Below are positions 31,084 through 40,201 of a stretch of 43,253 bases of DNA, one piece after another (position 1 is the first letter of the stretch; the number at the start of each line of letters is the position of its first letter). The stretch is taken from positions 1-43,253 of the forward strand of contig NZ_WOEZ01000261.1 in assembly GCF_013177735.1 (NCBI RefSeq), read 5' to 3'. A model generated the notes under the pieces. It was not told the origin of the DNA. It was given only the letters and a program-made list of their open reading frames with translations, and searched no databases. The position numbers were made by a program, and so were the translations under genes. The stretch is from Paraburkholderia elongata (GTDB taxonomy: Bacteria > Pseudomonadota > Gammaproteobacteria > Burkholderiales > Burkholderiaceae).

Positions 31084-32748
31084 ATGGCCCAATACGTCTT
31101 CACCATGAACCGGGTCGGCAAAATCGTGCCGCCCAAGCGTCAAATCCTGAAAGACATCTCGCTGTCATTCTTCCCCGGCGCGAAGATCGGCCTGCTCGGC
31201 CTGAACGGCTCGGGCAAGTCGACGCTGATCCGCATCATGGCCGGTGTGGACAAGGAAATCGAAGGCGAAGCCACGCCGATGCCGAACCTGAACATCGGCT
31301 ATCTGCCGCAGGAGCCGAAGCTCGATCCGAACAAGACGGTGCGTGAAGCGGTCGAAGAAGGTCTCGGTGACGTCTTCGGCGCGCAAAAGAAACTGGACGA
31401 AATCTACGCGGCCTACGCGGAGCCGGACGCCGACTTCGACGCACTCGCCGCCGAGCAGGCAAAGTACGAAGCGATCCTCGCCACCACCGACGGCAGCGCG
31501 GAACAGCAGATCGAAATCGCCGCCGACGCGTTGCGCCTGCCGGCATGGGACGCGAAGATCGAGCATCTGTCGGGCGGCGAAAAGCGCCGCGTGGCACTCT
31601 GCAAACTGCTGCTCGAAAAGCCCGACATGCTGCTGCTGGATGAGCCGACCAACCACCTTGACGCGGAATCGGTCGAATGGCTCGAGCAGTTCCTCACGCG
31701 CTTCCCGGGCACGGTCGTCGCGGTGACCCACGATCGCTACTTCCTCGATAACGCCGCCGAGTGGATTCTCGAACTCGACCGCGGCCACGGTATTCCCTGG
31801 AAGGGCAACTACAGCAGTTGGCTCGACCAGAAGGAAGAGCGTCTGAAGCAGGAAGAGTCGTCGGAATCGGCGCGTCAGAAAGCGATCAAGAAGGAACTGG
31901 AGTGGGTGCGCCAGAATCCGAAGGGCCGTCAGGCGAAGTCGAAGGCGCGTATTGCCCGCTTCGAGGAACTGAACAGCCAGGACTATCAGAAGCGCAACGA
32001 GACCTCGGAAATCTTCATCCCGGTCGGCGACCGCCTGGGTAACGAAGTGATCGAGTTCAAGAACGTCAGCAAGTCATATGGCGACCGTTTGCTGCTCGAC
32101 GACGTCAGCTTCAAGATTCCGGCGGGCGCGATAGTCGGCATCATCGGGCCGAACGGCGCTGGTAAGTCGACGCTGTTCCGCATGCTGACCGGCCGTGAAC
32201 AACCGGATTCGGGTGAGATCGTGCAAGGACCGACGGTCAAGCTCGCGTACGTGGACCAAAGCCGCGACGCACTCAACGGCTCGAAGACCGTGTTCGAAGA
32301 AATCTCCGGCGGTGCGGACGTGCTGACGGTCGGCAAGTACGAAACACCTTCGCGTGCGTACATCGGCCGGTTCAACTTCAAGGGCGGCGATCAGCAAAAG
32401 ACCGTTGGCAATCTGTCGGGTGGTGAGCGTGGCCGGTTGCATCTGGCGAAGACGCTGATCGCGGGCGGCAACGTGCTGCTGCTGGACGAACCGTCGAACG
32501 ATCTGGACGTCGAAACGCTGCGCGCGCTGGAAGACGCCTTGCTCGAGTTCGCCGGCTCCGTCATGGTGATCTCGCACGATCGCTGGTTCCTCGACCGGAT
32601 CGCGACGCACATCCTGGCGTTCGAAGGCGATTCGCAAATCACGTTCTTCGACGGCAACTACCAGGAATACGAAGCGGACAAACGCGCACGCCTCGGTGAA
32701 GAAGCTGCACGTCCGAAGCGTCTGCGTTACAAGCCGATCGCGCGATAA
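31084..32748 (+). CDS. ettA: Energy-dependent translational throttle protein EttA (ABC-F)
   Basis: 554 residues, the typical EttA length. Two ABC domains: Walker A GLNGSGKSTLIRIMAG and GPNGAGKSTLFRMLTG; signatures HLSGGEKRRVALCKLL and NLSGGERGRLHLAKTL; Walker B LLLDEPTNHLD and LLLDEPSNDLD. The interdomain linker has the charged helical arm (about 240-300). There are no membrane segments, as for ABC-F proteins. EttA binds the ribosomal E site and gates early elongation according to ATP/ADP. The start at 31084 (MAQYVFTMNRVGKIVPPKR) is the family N-terminus; the in-frame TTG at 30964 is rejected. Confidence 0.95.
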   Translation: MAQYVFTMNRVGKIVPPKRQILKDISLSFFPGAKIGLLGLNGSGKSTLIRIMAGVDKEIEGEATPMPNLNIGYLPQEPKLDPNKTVREAVEEGLGDVFGAQKKLDEIYAAYAEPDADFDALAAEQAKYEAILATTDGSAEQQIEIAADALRLPAWDAKIEHLSGGEKRRVALCKLLLEKPDMLLLDEPTNHLDAESVEWLEQFLTRFPGTVVAVTHDRYFLDNAAEWILELDRGHGIPWKGNYSSWLDQKEERLKQEESSESARQKAIKKELEWVRQNPKGRQAKSKARIARFEELNSQDYQKRNETSEIFIPVGDRLGNEVIEFKNVSKSYGDRLLLDDVSFKIPAGAIVGIIGPNGAGKSTLFRMLTGREQPDSGEIVQGPTVKLAYVDQSRDALNGSKTVFEEISGGADVLTVGKYETPSRAYIGRFNFKGGDQQKTVGNLSGGERGRLHLAKTLIAGGNVLLLDEPSNDLDVETLRALEDALLEFAGSVMVISHDRWFLDRIATHILAFEGDSQITFFDGNYQEYEADKRARLGEEAARPKRLRYKPIAR

Positions 32749-32761
32749 ATCTCGAGCTTGG

Positions 32762-32795
32762 CAGCCCGCTCGTTGGCTGATGAGCGGGCTGTTTT
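32762..32795 (+). terminator. Intrinsic terminator after ettA
   Basis: CAGCCCGCTC and GAGCGGGCTG form a perfect 10-bp stem around a 10-nt loop, followed by TTTT, 13 bp after the ettA stop. Confidence 0.85.
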
Positions 32796-32853
32796 GCTGG
32801 CCGGTTTTTTGCTGACGGTTTTGTGGACCCAGCGCGGCGACGAGGAGGCAAGC

Positions 32854-33978
32854 ATGGCGATGTCGAAGGGCAAGCGCTGGGCCATTGCCGTAGGTGGCGT
32901 GCTGGTGGTGCTGATCGTCGTCGTGGTCGGTGCGCTGCAGTTCGCGCAGCGCGAAGTCAAGGAACACGTCATTGCGGCGCTCGGGCCATTAGGCAGCGCC
33001 GAAAGCATCCGGGTCGGCCTTACTTCAGTCCATCTCACCCATGTTCTGCTCAAAGCGCCACCCGGCTGGCCCGCCGGTGATCCGCTACGCGCCGACGAAA
33101 TCACGCTCACACCCGATATCCGCGATTTGCTCGCGCGGCGCATGCATATTCGCAGCGTGGTGGTGCGCGGCTTCGACATCGCGGTAATGCGAACGAAGGA
33201 CGGTGCGATCCGTCTGGTGCCGAATCTGCGGCAGGCGGTGAACGGCCCCAACGACGACGAAGCCAGCGGCGTGGCAACACCCGGCTCCCGCGAAAAGCTG
33301 GTCGATCATATTAGCTTCGAGCAAGGCAACTTCCATTTCTACGACATGACGGTCGGCCAGCCAGCATTCAAAGTGGCGGTCAGCAACGCCAACGCGACTG
33401 TCGACCACCTGCATCTGCCCGCGCTCACCGAACCGACCAACGTCAGCGTCACCGGCTCGATTAAGGGCCCGACGCACACGGGCACCGTTTCGTTCGACGG
33501 GTGGATCAAGATCGCCAGCAAGGATTCGCAGACCACCAGCAAACTGCGCGGCGTCGATGTCGTGATGCTCGATCCGTACCTGATGAAAAAAACCGGCGCA
33601 AAGGCGCAAGTGACGGGCGGCACGGTCGACCTGACGGTCGACTCAACGGTGCGCAACTATCAGTTGCACGCGCCTGGCACGGTGACGATCCACCATTTGC
33701 AGCTCGCCGACAGCGACAACCCGCTCGACACCTTCATGTCGATTCCGACCAAAGCCGCCATCGCCGCGCTCAAGACACACAACGGCGACATCACGCTGCA
33801 TTTCGTGCTGGATGGGAATTTGCGCGACCCGAAGTTTTCGGTGCAGGAGAGTCTGATGACGCGCGTTGGCGCCGGTTTTGCGAAAGCGATGGGCGTGAGC
33901 GTCGAGGGCGTGGCGAAGGGCGCAGGAGAAACGGTGAAAGGCTTGGGTAACGCGTTGAAAAATCTGCTTGGGCAGTAG
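32854..33978 (+). CDS. DUF748/AsmA-like membrane-anchored periplasmic protein
   Basis: 374 residues. One N-terminal membrane helix (about 6-28, RWAIAVGGVLVVLIVVVVGALQF) is followed by a long beta-rich periplasmic region: IRVGLTSVHLTHVLLKAPPGWPAGDPLRADEITLTPDIRDLLARRMHIRSVVVRGFDI is typical of AsmA/DUF748 repeats. The closing KAMGVSVEGVAKGAGETVKGLGNALKNLLGQ is an amphipathic C-terminal helix. AsmA-like proteins are linked to lipid transport between membranes. A perfect GAGGAG site supports the start at 32854; an earlier in-frame start overlaps the terminator. It is 2 bp from the convergent HAD gene. Confidence 0.75.
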   Translation: MAMSKGKRWAIAVGGVLVVLIVVVVGALQFAQREVKEHVIAALGPLGSAESIRVGLTSVHLTHVLLKAPPGWPAGDPLRADEITLTPDIRDLLARRMHIRSVVVRGFDIAVMRTKDGAIRLVPNLRQAVNGPNDDEASGVATPGSREKLVDHISFEQGNFHFYDMTVGQPAFKVAVSNANATVDHLHLPALTEPTNVSVTGSIKGPTHTGTVSFDGWIKIASKDSQTTSKLRGVDVVMLDPYLMKKTGAKAQVTGGTVDLTVDSTVRNYQLHAPGTVTIHHLQLADSDNPLDTFMSIPTKAAIAALKTHNGDITLHFVLDGNLRDPKFSVQESLMTRVGAGFAKAMGVSVEGVAKGAGETVKGLGNALKNLLGQ

Positions 33979-33980
33979 GC

Positions 33981-34604
33981 TTAAACCGGCAACCCCAGCT
34001 CAAGCAATTTCGCTTCGGTTTGCGCGGCGCCCGTGTGATGCACGCCGTGCCAGCCAAGTGCCGTTGCGGCCTCGGCGTTTTTCAGGTTGTCGTCGATGAA
34101 AACAAGTTCGCCCGGCTGGATGCCCGGCAGTTGTGCCTCGATCCGCTGACGCATGGCCGCGAAAATCGCCGGATCAGGCTTCACCAGCTTCACCCTGCCC
34201 GACACGACGATGTCGCGGAACCGCCGCAGCACGGGGTAATGCTCCCACGCATACGGAAACGTCTCCGCCGACCAGTTCGTTAGCCCAAAGAGCGGCACAT
34301 CGGCCGCCTCGAGCTTCTCCATGATCGCCACGCCATCTTCCAGCACGCCGGCCACCATCTCGTGCCAGCGCTCGTAGAACGCGCGGATCAGCGGTGCGTG
34401 ATCGGGAAACTTCGCGACCAGTTCGTCAGTCGCCTCGACGATCGGCTGGCCACCGTCCTGACGGACCACCCAGTCCATCGAACAGACGTGGGTCAGAAAC
34501 CAGCGGCGCTCCGTTTCGTCGGGAATCAACTGACGATACAGATACTCGGGGCTCCAGTCGATCAGCACGCCGCCGAAATCGAACACGACTGCCTTGATGG
34601 CCAT
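33981..34604 (-). CDS. HAD-superfamily hydrolase (YihX-like)
   Basis: 207 residues. Motif I is VVFDFGGVLIDWSP, motif II is the Thr in FGLTNWSAETF, motif III is the Lys in VKPDPAIF and motif IV is VFIDDNLKNAEAA. The short all-helical cap between motifs I and II suits YihX/haloacid-dehalogenase-like phosphatases of sugar phosphates. The substrate is unknown. The M24 peptidase lies 33 bp upstream on the same strand, so co-transcription is likely. Confidence 0.85.
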   Translation of the reverse strand: MAIKAVVFDFGGVLIDWSPEYLYRQLIPDETERRWFLTHVCSMDWVVRQDGGQPIVEATDELVAKFPDHAPLIRAFYERWHEMVAGVLEDGVAIMEKLEAADVPLFGLTNWSAETFPYAWEHYPVLRRFRDIVVSGRVKLVKPDPAIFAAMRQRIEAQLPGIQPGELVFIDDNLKNAEAATALGWHGVHHTGAAQTEAKLLELGLPV

Positions 34605-34637
34605 GCACGCTCCGTCAGTAAGGTCGTGGCGACAAGA

Positions 34638-36452
34638 TCAAATAGGTTGCGTACGCAATTCCAGCCACGCCTTGGCCTCACCCGAGACATGCGGCGACAG
34701 GCGCGCGCGCACCATCTCGTGATACGCGTTGAGCCATGCGCGCTCGTCGTCACGCAATAGCGACAGGTCGAGGCAGCGCGTGTCGATCGGACACAGCGTC
34801 AGCGTTTCGAACTTGAGGAAATCGCCGAACTCGGTTTTCTCCCCGGGCACGTTCAGCACCAGATTCTCGATCCGCACACCCCACTTGCCCGGCCGGTAAA
34901 TGCCCGGCTCGACCGAGGTGATCATGCCTTCTTCCATCGCCGTCCACGGTTCGGCCGGCGCGTAGTGCGAAATCACCTGCGGGCCTTCGTGCACGTTCAG
35001 GAAATAGCCCACCCCGTGACCGGTGCCATGACCGTAATCGGCGCCCGCTTCCCAGATCGGCGCGCGGGCGATCGCGTCGAGCATCGGCGAACGAATGCCA
35101 CGCGGGAATTTCGCGCGCGACAGCGCCATGGTGCCTTTCAGCACGATCGTGAAGTCGCGCCGCTGTGCCTCGCTGATGGTGCCGACCGGTACGACGCGGG
35201 TGATGTCGGTCGTGCCGCTCAGATACTGCGCGCCCGAATCGATCAGCAACAGGCCATTGCCCTCGATTACCGAATGCGACTCATCGGTCGCGCGGTAGTG
35301 CGGCATCGCGCCGTTCGCGTTGAAGCCGGCGATCGTCGCAAAGCTCAGCGACACGAAGCCCGGACGGCGCGCGCGGGCCGCCGTCAGGCGCTCGTCGATC
35401 GTCAGTTCGGTGATCGTTTCGCGGCCCAGCGCGCCTTCGAACCACGCGAAAAATTCGGCGAGTGCCGCGCCGTCCTGTTCCATCGTCTCGCGCACATGCT
35501 CCGCTTCTGCTTCGGTCTTGCGCGACTTGAAGAACGTGGACGGATTGACCGCCTCGACGACGTTCACCGTTGACGGCACCAACTGAAGCGAGCCATATGT
35601 AATGCGGCGCGGGTCGATCAGCAGCGTGCTGCCGGCCGGCAGTGCGGCCAGCGCATCCGCCGCCTTTGCATACGGCTCGACGCTGATACCGTCACGCGCG
35701 AGCGCATCGGCCAACGCTTGCGGCACCTTGCCGTCGGCGACGAAGAGCGAAGCGCTCTGCGGACCGATCAGCGCGTGCGCCACGAACACCGGGTTGTAGC
35801 TGACATCGGCGCCGCGCAGATTCAGAAGCCATGCAAGGTCGTCGAGCGTGGAAATGAAGTGCCATTGCGCGTCCTTCTCCGCCATCGCACGGCGAATCTG
35901 TGCGAGCTTTTCCGAGCGGGCGACGCTCGCGTGCGGCGCGGCATGCTCAAACACGGCGGCGACGGGCAGCGACGGGCGCTGCGGCCAGATCGCGTCGAAC
36001 AGATCGACGTCGGTGCGCAGCTTCACGCCGCGTGCAGTGAGCGCCTGGCTCAAAGCACGCGCCGCTGACACACCGAGCACGGCGCCGTCCACACCGACCG
36101 TGCCGCCGGTCGCGACGTTCTGTGCAAGCCATTCGAAATGCGGCGCGGTCTGCTGGCCGCCGGTCATCTTCATCAACTGAACGCCGGTGCCGGCCAGTTG
36201 CGCGTTGGCTTGTTCCCAATAGCGGCTGTCGGTCCACACGCCGGCGAAATCGGCGGTCACGACCAGCGTGCCAGCCGAGCCGGTGAAACCCGACAACCAC
36301 TGTCGGCCTTGCCAGCGCCCGGGTAGATATTCGGAAAGATGCGGATCCGCGGACGGCACCAGATAGGCGGCTACGCCTTCGCCCGCCATCGCTTTGCGCA
36401 ATGTCGCGAGCCGTTCAGGAATGGAGGAGGTTTCGGGAAGTCGGGCATTCAT
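34638..36452 (-). CDS. Xaa-Pro aminopeptidase P family protein (M24)
   Basis: 604 residues, the long three-domain aminopeptidase P type: two creatinase-like N-terminal domains (about 10-310), then the pita-bread metal domain. Metal ligands are visible as LLIDSGAQYLSGTTDITR (two Asp), GTGHGVGYFLNVHEGP (His), ITSVEPGIY (Glu) and EFGDFLKFETLTLCP (Glu). It removes N-terminal residues preceding proline with a dinuclear Mn/Zn centre. The start at 36452 has an AGGTGA site; the in-frame ATG at 36467 would overlap it. Confidence 0.9.
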   Translation of the reverse strand: MNARLPETSSIPERLATLRKAMAGEGVAAYLVPSADPHLSEYLPGRWQGRQWLSGFTGSAGTLVVTADFAGVWTDSRYWEQANAQLAGTGVQLMKMTGGQQTAPHFEWLAQNVATGGTVGVDGAVLGVSAARALSQALTARGVKLRTDVDLFDAIWPQRPSLPVAAVFEHAAPHASVARSEKLAQIRRAMAEKDAQWHFISTLDDLAWLLNLRGADVSYNPVFVAHALIGPQSASLFVADGKVPQALADALARDGISVEPYAKAADALAALPAGSTLLIDPRRITYGSLQLVPSTVNVVEAVNPSTFFKSRKTEAEAEHVRETMEQDGAALAEFFAWFEGALGRETITELTIDERLTAARARRPGFVSLSFATIAGFNANGAMPHYRATDESHSVIEGNGLLLIDSGAQYLSGTTDITRVVPVGTISEAQRRDFTIVLKGTMALSRAKFPRGIRSPMLDAIARAPIWEAGADYGHGTGHGVGYFLNVHEGPQVISHYAPAEPWTAMEEGMITSVEPGIYRPGKWGVRIENLVLNVPGEKTEFGDFLKFETLTLCPIDTRCLDLSLLRDDERAWLNAYHEMVRARLSPHVSGEAKAWLELRTQPI

Positions 36453-36471
36453 CGGAGTCACCTGCAAATAT

Positions 36472-36726
36472 TCATCGACGGGAAAGCAAGCCGACCGTCA
36501 CGGCAACGGCGACCAGCGCGATGGCGGTACATACCGGCCATTCGAGCGTATCGCCATCATGAAAGAGACCAACCACGTTGCCGGCCATACGCGCGACACT
36601 CGCGCCCAGCAGGCCGGCCAGTAACGCCACCCACCAACGGGCGCGGCTCGAACGGCGCAGCGGATGCAGCCACCAGCCCGCTAGGCCGATCACCGCGCCC
36701 AGCACCAGGATTCCGGGCCACCCCAT
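36472..36726 (-). CDS. Small membrane protein, GlsB/YeaQ/YmgE-like
   Basis: 84 residues with three hydrophobic segments (about 5-20, 31-52 and 64-80) rich in Gly/Ala, e.g. WWVALLAGLLGASVARMAGN. Size and pattern resemble the GlsB/YeaQ/YmgE stress-associated family, but no diagnostic motif is seen. It precedes the M24 gene by 19 bp on the same strand and is probably the first gene of that operon. The Shine-Dalgarno is poor. Confidence 0.6.
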   Translation of the reverse strand: MGWPGILVLGAVIGLAGWWLHPLRRSSRARWWVALLAGLLGASVARMAGNVVGLFHDGDTLEWPVCTAIALVAVAVTVGLLSRR

Positions 36727-36753
36727 CAGCGGCAGTTCTCGCGCAGTTTCAGA

Positions 36754-36802
36754 TTTGTCTCATGGGCGCAAGGGGCCAACACAGATAGCATTTTTGTCTC
36801 AT
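36754..36802. repeat. Two 10-bp direct repeats TTTGTCTCAT in the divergent promoter region
   Basis: Copies lie at 36754-36763 and 36793-36802, 39 bp apart (close to four helical turns), each preceded by a nearby CAGAT. They lie upstream of the minus-strand membrane-protein operon and the plus-strand response regulator. They are possible sites for a shared regulator. Confidence 0.5.
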
Positions 36803-36901
36803 TAACTATAGAGGTTCAGCACGGCGCTTTCCGCATAGCGGTTGAGTTTAGGGGTCGGGGTGGTGTTAGGCAAGTTGTAAGCCTTACGGAGAAACCTAGT
36901 C

Positions 36902-36917
36902 CTTGGTAATTGCCAAG
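36902..36917. promoter_or_regulatory. Near-palindrome before the response regulator
   Basis: CTTGG and CCAAG flank TAATTG, 14 bp before the ATG of the regulator. A second imperfect dyad (GTTAGGC / GCCTTAC) lies at 36866-36888. They are candidate autoregulatory sites; there is no direct evidence. Confidence 0.35.
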
Positions 36918-36930
36918 CTGAAAGCGTGCC

Positions 36931-37641
36931 ATGCGAATCGCCCTTATCGAGCCGGACCTTCGGCACGCCACCCTGGTCGGCCGGCTGATCTTTGCCGGTG
37001 GCCATGCGTGTCAGCACTTCACCGCGAGCGCACCGTTCCTGGATCGCGCTGCCGACGAATTCTTCGATCTTCTCATTACTGAAGGCTGGGCCGGCGACCA
37101 TTCCGCCGAAGACTTGATCCCGCACGCCCGCTCCATCCTGCCTGGCTTGCCGGTGATCGTGCTGCTGTCGGCGCCACGCGAGAGTCAGATCGTTGCCGCG
37201 CTGCACGCCGGCGCCGACGACTGTCTGATCAAACCGGTCCGTGGCCCGGAAATGCTGGCCCGGGTAGACGCGCTACTGCGCCGCGCGGGCTTGCGGCGGC
37301 CGCTCAACCGGCGACGCGACACGATCGGCGGCTATGCGTTCGACGCGGCGCAATTGGCCGTCACATTCCGTAATCAGACCGTCGCCCTGACGCCGAAGGA
37401 ATTCCGCTTTGCGCTGCTCCTATTTACCAACCTGTCACGGCCGGTGTCGCGCGCGCATATCCTCGAAACCGTTTGGACGCGCCGCCGCGACGTAAAGTCA
37501 CGGACCGTCGACACCCACGCGTCGCGAGTTTGGACCAAATTGCAGCTGCGCCCGGAGCTCGGGTATTGCCTCACACCGCTCTACGGCTACGGCTACCAAC
37601 TCGACGCAATCCCCCCGGACGCCGTTGTAGAGGCCGGATGA
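36931..37641 (+). CDS. Orphan OmpR/PhoB-type response regulator with degenerate receiver
   Basis: 236 residues. The receiver domain (1-118) keeps the acidic pocket in part (IEPD), the switch Ser (VLLSAPRE) and the Lys-Pro (CLIKPV). The phospho-accepting Asp position at the end of strand 3 (FDLLITEGW) is Glu51. The C-terminal winged helix (about 130-228) has ALTPKEFRFALLLFTNLSRPVSRAHILETVW and VDTHASRVWTKLQL, and ends in YGYGYQL. No histidine kinase is adjacent. It is probably active without phosphorylation. The start at 36931 gives a complete first strand. Confidence 0.85.
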   Translation: MRIALIEPDLRHATLVGRLIFAGGHACQHFTASAPFLDRAADEFFDLLITEGWAGDHSAEDLIPHARSILPGLPVIVLLSAPRESQIVAALHAGADDCLIKPVRGPEMLARVDALLRRAGLRRPLNRRRDTIGGYAFDAAQLAVTFRNQTVALTPKEFRFALLLFTNLSRPVSRAHILETVWTRRRDVKSRTVDTHASRVWTKLQLRPELGYCLTPLYGYGYQLDAIPPDAVVEAG

Positions 37642-37672
37642 CGCGCGCAGAATGAAAGAATCGTGAAAACGC

Positions 37673-37678
37673 TATAAT
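37673..37678 (+). promoter_or_regulatory. -10 element for hemA
   Basis: TATAAT in CGCTATAATATTGGG, 26 bp before the hemA ATG. The -35 is not clear, but the perfect hexamer and spacing to the start are convincing. Confidence 0.55.
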
Positions 37679-37703
37679 ATTGGGCTAAACCATAGCTCCC
37701 CAT

Positions 37704-38990
37704 ATGCAGCTTCTAACGATCGGAATCAATCACCACACTGCGCCTGTCGCCTTGCGCGAACGCGTGGCGTTTCCGCTCGAACAGATCAAGCCTGCACTGG
37801 ACACCTTCAAGAGCGTCTGGCTCAGCCGCACCGCCCGCACGGCGCCGGAAGCGGCGATTCTGTCCACTTGCAACCGCACCGAACTCTACTGCGTGACCGA
37901 CGACCAGGCCGCGCGTGAAGCCGCGATCCAGTGGTTCTCGAAGTACCACAACCTGCCCGTCGACGAACTCGCGCCGCATGTCTACGCGCTGCCGCAGTCG
38001 GAAGCCGTGCGCCACGCATTCCGCGTCGCGTCGGGGCTGGATTCGATGGTGCTGGGCGAGACGCAAATCGTCGGACAAATGAAGGATGCAGTACGCACGG
38101 CGTCTGAAGCCGGCGCGCTCGGCACGTACCTGAACCAGTTGTTCCAGCGCACCTTCGCCGTTGCGAAGGAAGTGCGCAGCACGACCGAAATCGGCGCGCA
38201 GTCGGTTTCCATGGCGGCCGCCGCCGTGCGGCTCGCGCAGCGGATTTTCGACAAGGTCTCGAACCAGCGCGTGCTGTTCATCGGCGCGGGCGAAATGATC
38301 GAGTTGTGCGCTACGCACTTCGCAGCGCAGCAGCCACGTGAGCTCGTCGTCGCCAATCGCACCGCCGAGCGCGGCACCCGCCTCGCCGAACGCTTCAACG
38401 GCCGGGCCATTCCGCTCTCGGAACTGCCCACGCGCATGCACGAGTTCGACATCATCGTTTCGTGTACCGCTTCCACCCTGCCGATCATCGGTCTGGGCGC
38501 GGTCGAGCGGGCCGTGAAAGCGCGCCGTCACCGGCCAATTTTCATGGTCGATCTGGCTGTGCCGCGTGATATCGAACCCGAAGTCGGCCAGCTCGAAGAT
38601 GTGTTCCTGTACACCGTCGACGATCTCGGCGCGATCGTGCGCGAAGGCAATGCTTCGCGGCAAGCCGCGGTCGCCCAGGCTGAAGCGATCATCGAAACGC
38701 GTGTGCAGAATTTCATGCAATGGCTCGACGCGCGCAGCATCGTGCCGGTGATCCGCCACATGCATACGCAGGCCGACGTGCTCCGTCGCGCCGAAGTCGA
38801 ACGCGCGCAGAAAATGCTCGCACGCGGCGACGACCCGGCAGCGGTGCTCGAAGCGCTGTCGCAATCGCTCACCAACAAACTGATCCACGGCCCCACGCAC
38901 GCGCTCAATCGCGCGAGCAGCGAGAACCGTGACACGCTCATCGAGTTGATGAGCGGTTTCTACAAACACTCCGGTTCTACGGAGCGTTAG
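37704..38990 (+). CDS. hemA: Glutamyl-tRNA reductase
   Basis: 428 residues. The catalytic Cys is in AAILSTCNRTELYC, SGLDSMVLGETQIVGQMKDA is the substrate motif and VLFIGAGEMIELCATHF is the NADPH-binding site. A C-terminal dimerisation helix bundle covers about 320-428. It reduces glutamyl-tRNA to glutamate-1-semialdehyde, the committed step of tetrapyrrole synthesis. Synteny with prfA and prmC is conserved in proteobacteria. Confidence 0.95.
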   Translation: MQLLTIGINHHTAPVALRERVAFPLEQIKPALDTFKSVWLSRTARTAPEAAILSTCNRTELYCVTDDQAAREAAIQWFSKYHNLPVDELAPHVYALPQSEAVRHAFRVASGLDSMVLGETQIVGQMKDAVRTASEAGALGTYLNQLFQRTFAVAKEVRSTTEIGAQSVSMAAAAVRLAQRIFDKVSNQRVLFIGAGEMIELCATHFAAQQPRELVVANRTAERGTRLAERFNGRAIPLSELPTRMHEFDIIVSCTASTLPIIGLGAVERAVKARRHRPIFMVDLAVPRDIEPEVGQLEDVFLYTVDDLGAIVREGNASRQAAVAQAEAIIETRVQNFMQWLDARSIVPVIRHMHTQADVLRRAEVERAQKMLARGDDPAAVLEALSQSLTNKLIHGPTHALNRASSENRDTLIELMSGFYKHSGSTER

Positions 38991-39112
38991 CGGCGCAGCC
39001 ACTGCCGCACCGTCCGCGCCATCCTGAGTGGCCCGCGACATGCTTCTGACCAGGGCATCTGCCCACTCCCCTAGTCGTCGTCCTTGCCGGAGTCCGCTCC
39101 GAAACCCGTCCG

Positions 39113-40195
39113 ATGAAAACGAGCATGCAACGCAAGCTCGACCAGCTCACCACCCGGCTGGCCGAACTGAACGACCTGTTGAGCCGCGAGGACATCACCT
39201 CGAATCTCGACCAATACCGCAAACTCACGCGTGAACACGCCGAGCTTGGACCGGTCGTCGAGCATTACGCGCTGTGGCGCCAGGCGATGAACGACGCGGC
39301 AACCGCGCAGGAACTGCTGGCGGACGCGTCGATGCGCGACTTCGCGGAAGACGAAATTCGCACGTCGCGCGAGCGGATGGAAAAAATTGGCGCGGAATTG
39401 CAGAAAATGCTGCTGCCGAAAGACCCGAACGACGACCGCAACATCTTCCTCGAAATCCGGGCCGGCACGGGCGGCGACGAATCGGCGCTGTTCGCGGGCG
39501 ATTTGCTGCGCATGTACCTGCGCTTTGCCGAGCGCAATCGCTGGCAAGTAGAGATGATGTCGGCGAGCGAATCGGACCTCGGCGGTTACAAGGAAGTGAT
39601 CGTGCGGATCGCCGGCGAAGCGGCCTACTCCAAGCTCAAATTCGAGTCCGGCGGCCATCGCGTGCAACGCGTGCCGGCCACCGAAACGCAGGGCCGCATT
39701 CACACGTCGGCGTGCACGGTCGCGGTGATGCCGGAAGCGGACGAAATCGGCGAAGTCGAGATCAATCCGGCCGATCTGCGCATCGACACGTTCCGCGCGT
39801 CCGGCGCGGGCGGGCAGCACATCAACAAGACGGACTCGGCCGTGCGCGTCACGCACTTGCCGACGGGCATCGTCGTCGAATGTCAGGACGACCGGTCGCA
39901 GCACAAGAACAAGGATCGCGCGCTGAAGGTGTTGGCCGCGCGCATCAAGGACAAGCAGTCGCATGAGCAGCAGGCGAAGGAAGCCGCAACGCGCAAGAGC
40001 CTGATCGGCTCGGGCGATCGCTCGGAGCGGATTCGCACCTACAACTTCCCGCAAGGGCGTCTGACGGATCACCGGATCAATCTGACGCTCTATCGCCTCG
40101 ACGCAATCATGGACGGCGATCTCGACGAATTGATCGCGGCCTTGGTCAGCGAGCATCAGGCCGAGTTGCTGGCATCGCTGGGCGACGCGGACTAA
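39113..40195 (+). CDS. prfA: Peptide chain release factor 1
   Basis: 360 residues. The GGQ motif is in RASGAGGQHINKTDSAVRVTHLPTGI, and the stop-codon reading PxT motif is PAT in RVQRVPATETQGRIHTSACTV, which marks RF1 rather than RF2. It releases peptides at UAA and UAG. The start at 39113 (MKTSMQRKLDQL) fits Burkholderia RF1. prmC, which methylates the GGQ glutamine, follows 6 bp later. Confidence 0.96.
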   Translation: MKTSMQRKLDQLTTRLAELNDLLSREDITSNLDQYRKLTREHAELGPVVEHYALWRQAMNDAATAQELLADASMRDFAEDEIRTSRERMEKIGAELQKMLLPKDPNDDRNIFLEIRAGTGGDESALFAGDLLRMYLRFAERNRWQVEMMSASESDLGGYKEVIVRIAGEAAYSKLKFESGGHRVQRVPATETQGRIHTSACTVAVMPEADEIGEVEINPADLRIDTFRASGAGGQHINKTDSAVRVTHLPTGIVVECQDDRSQHKNKDRALKVLAARIKDKQSHEQQAKEAATRKSLIGSGDRSERIRTYNFPQGRLTDHRINLTLYRLDAIMDGDLDELIAALVSEHQAELLASLGDAD

Positions 40196-40201
40196 GCGCG
40201 G

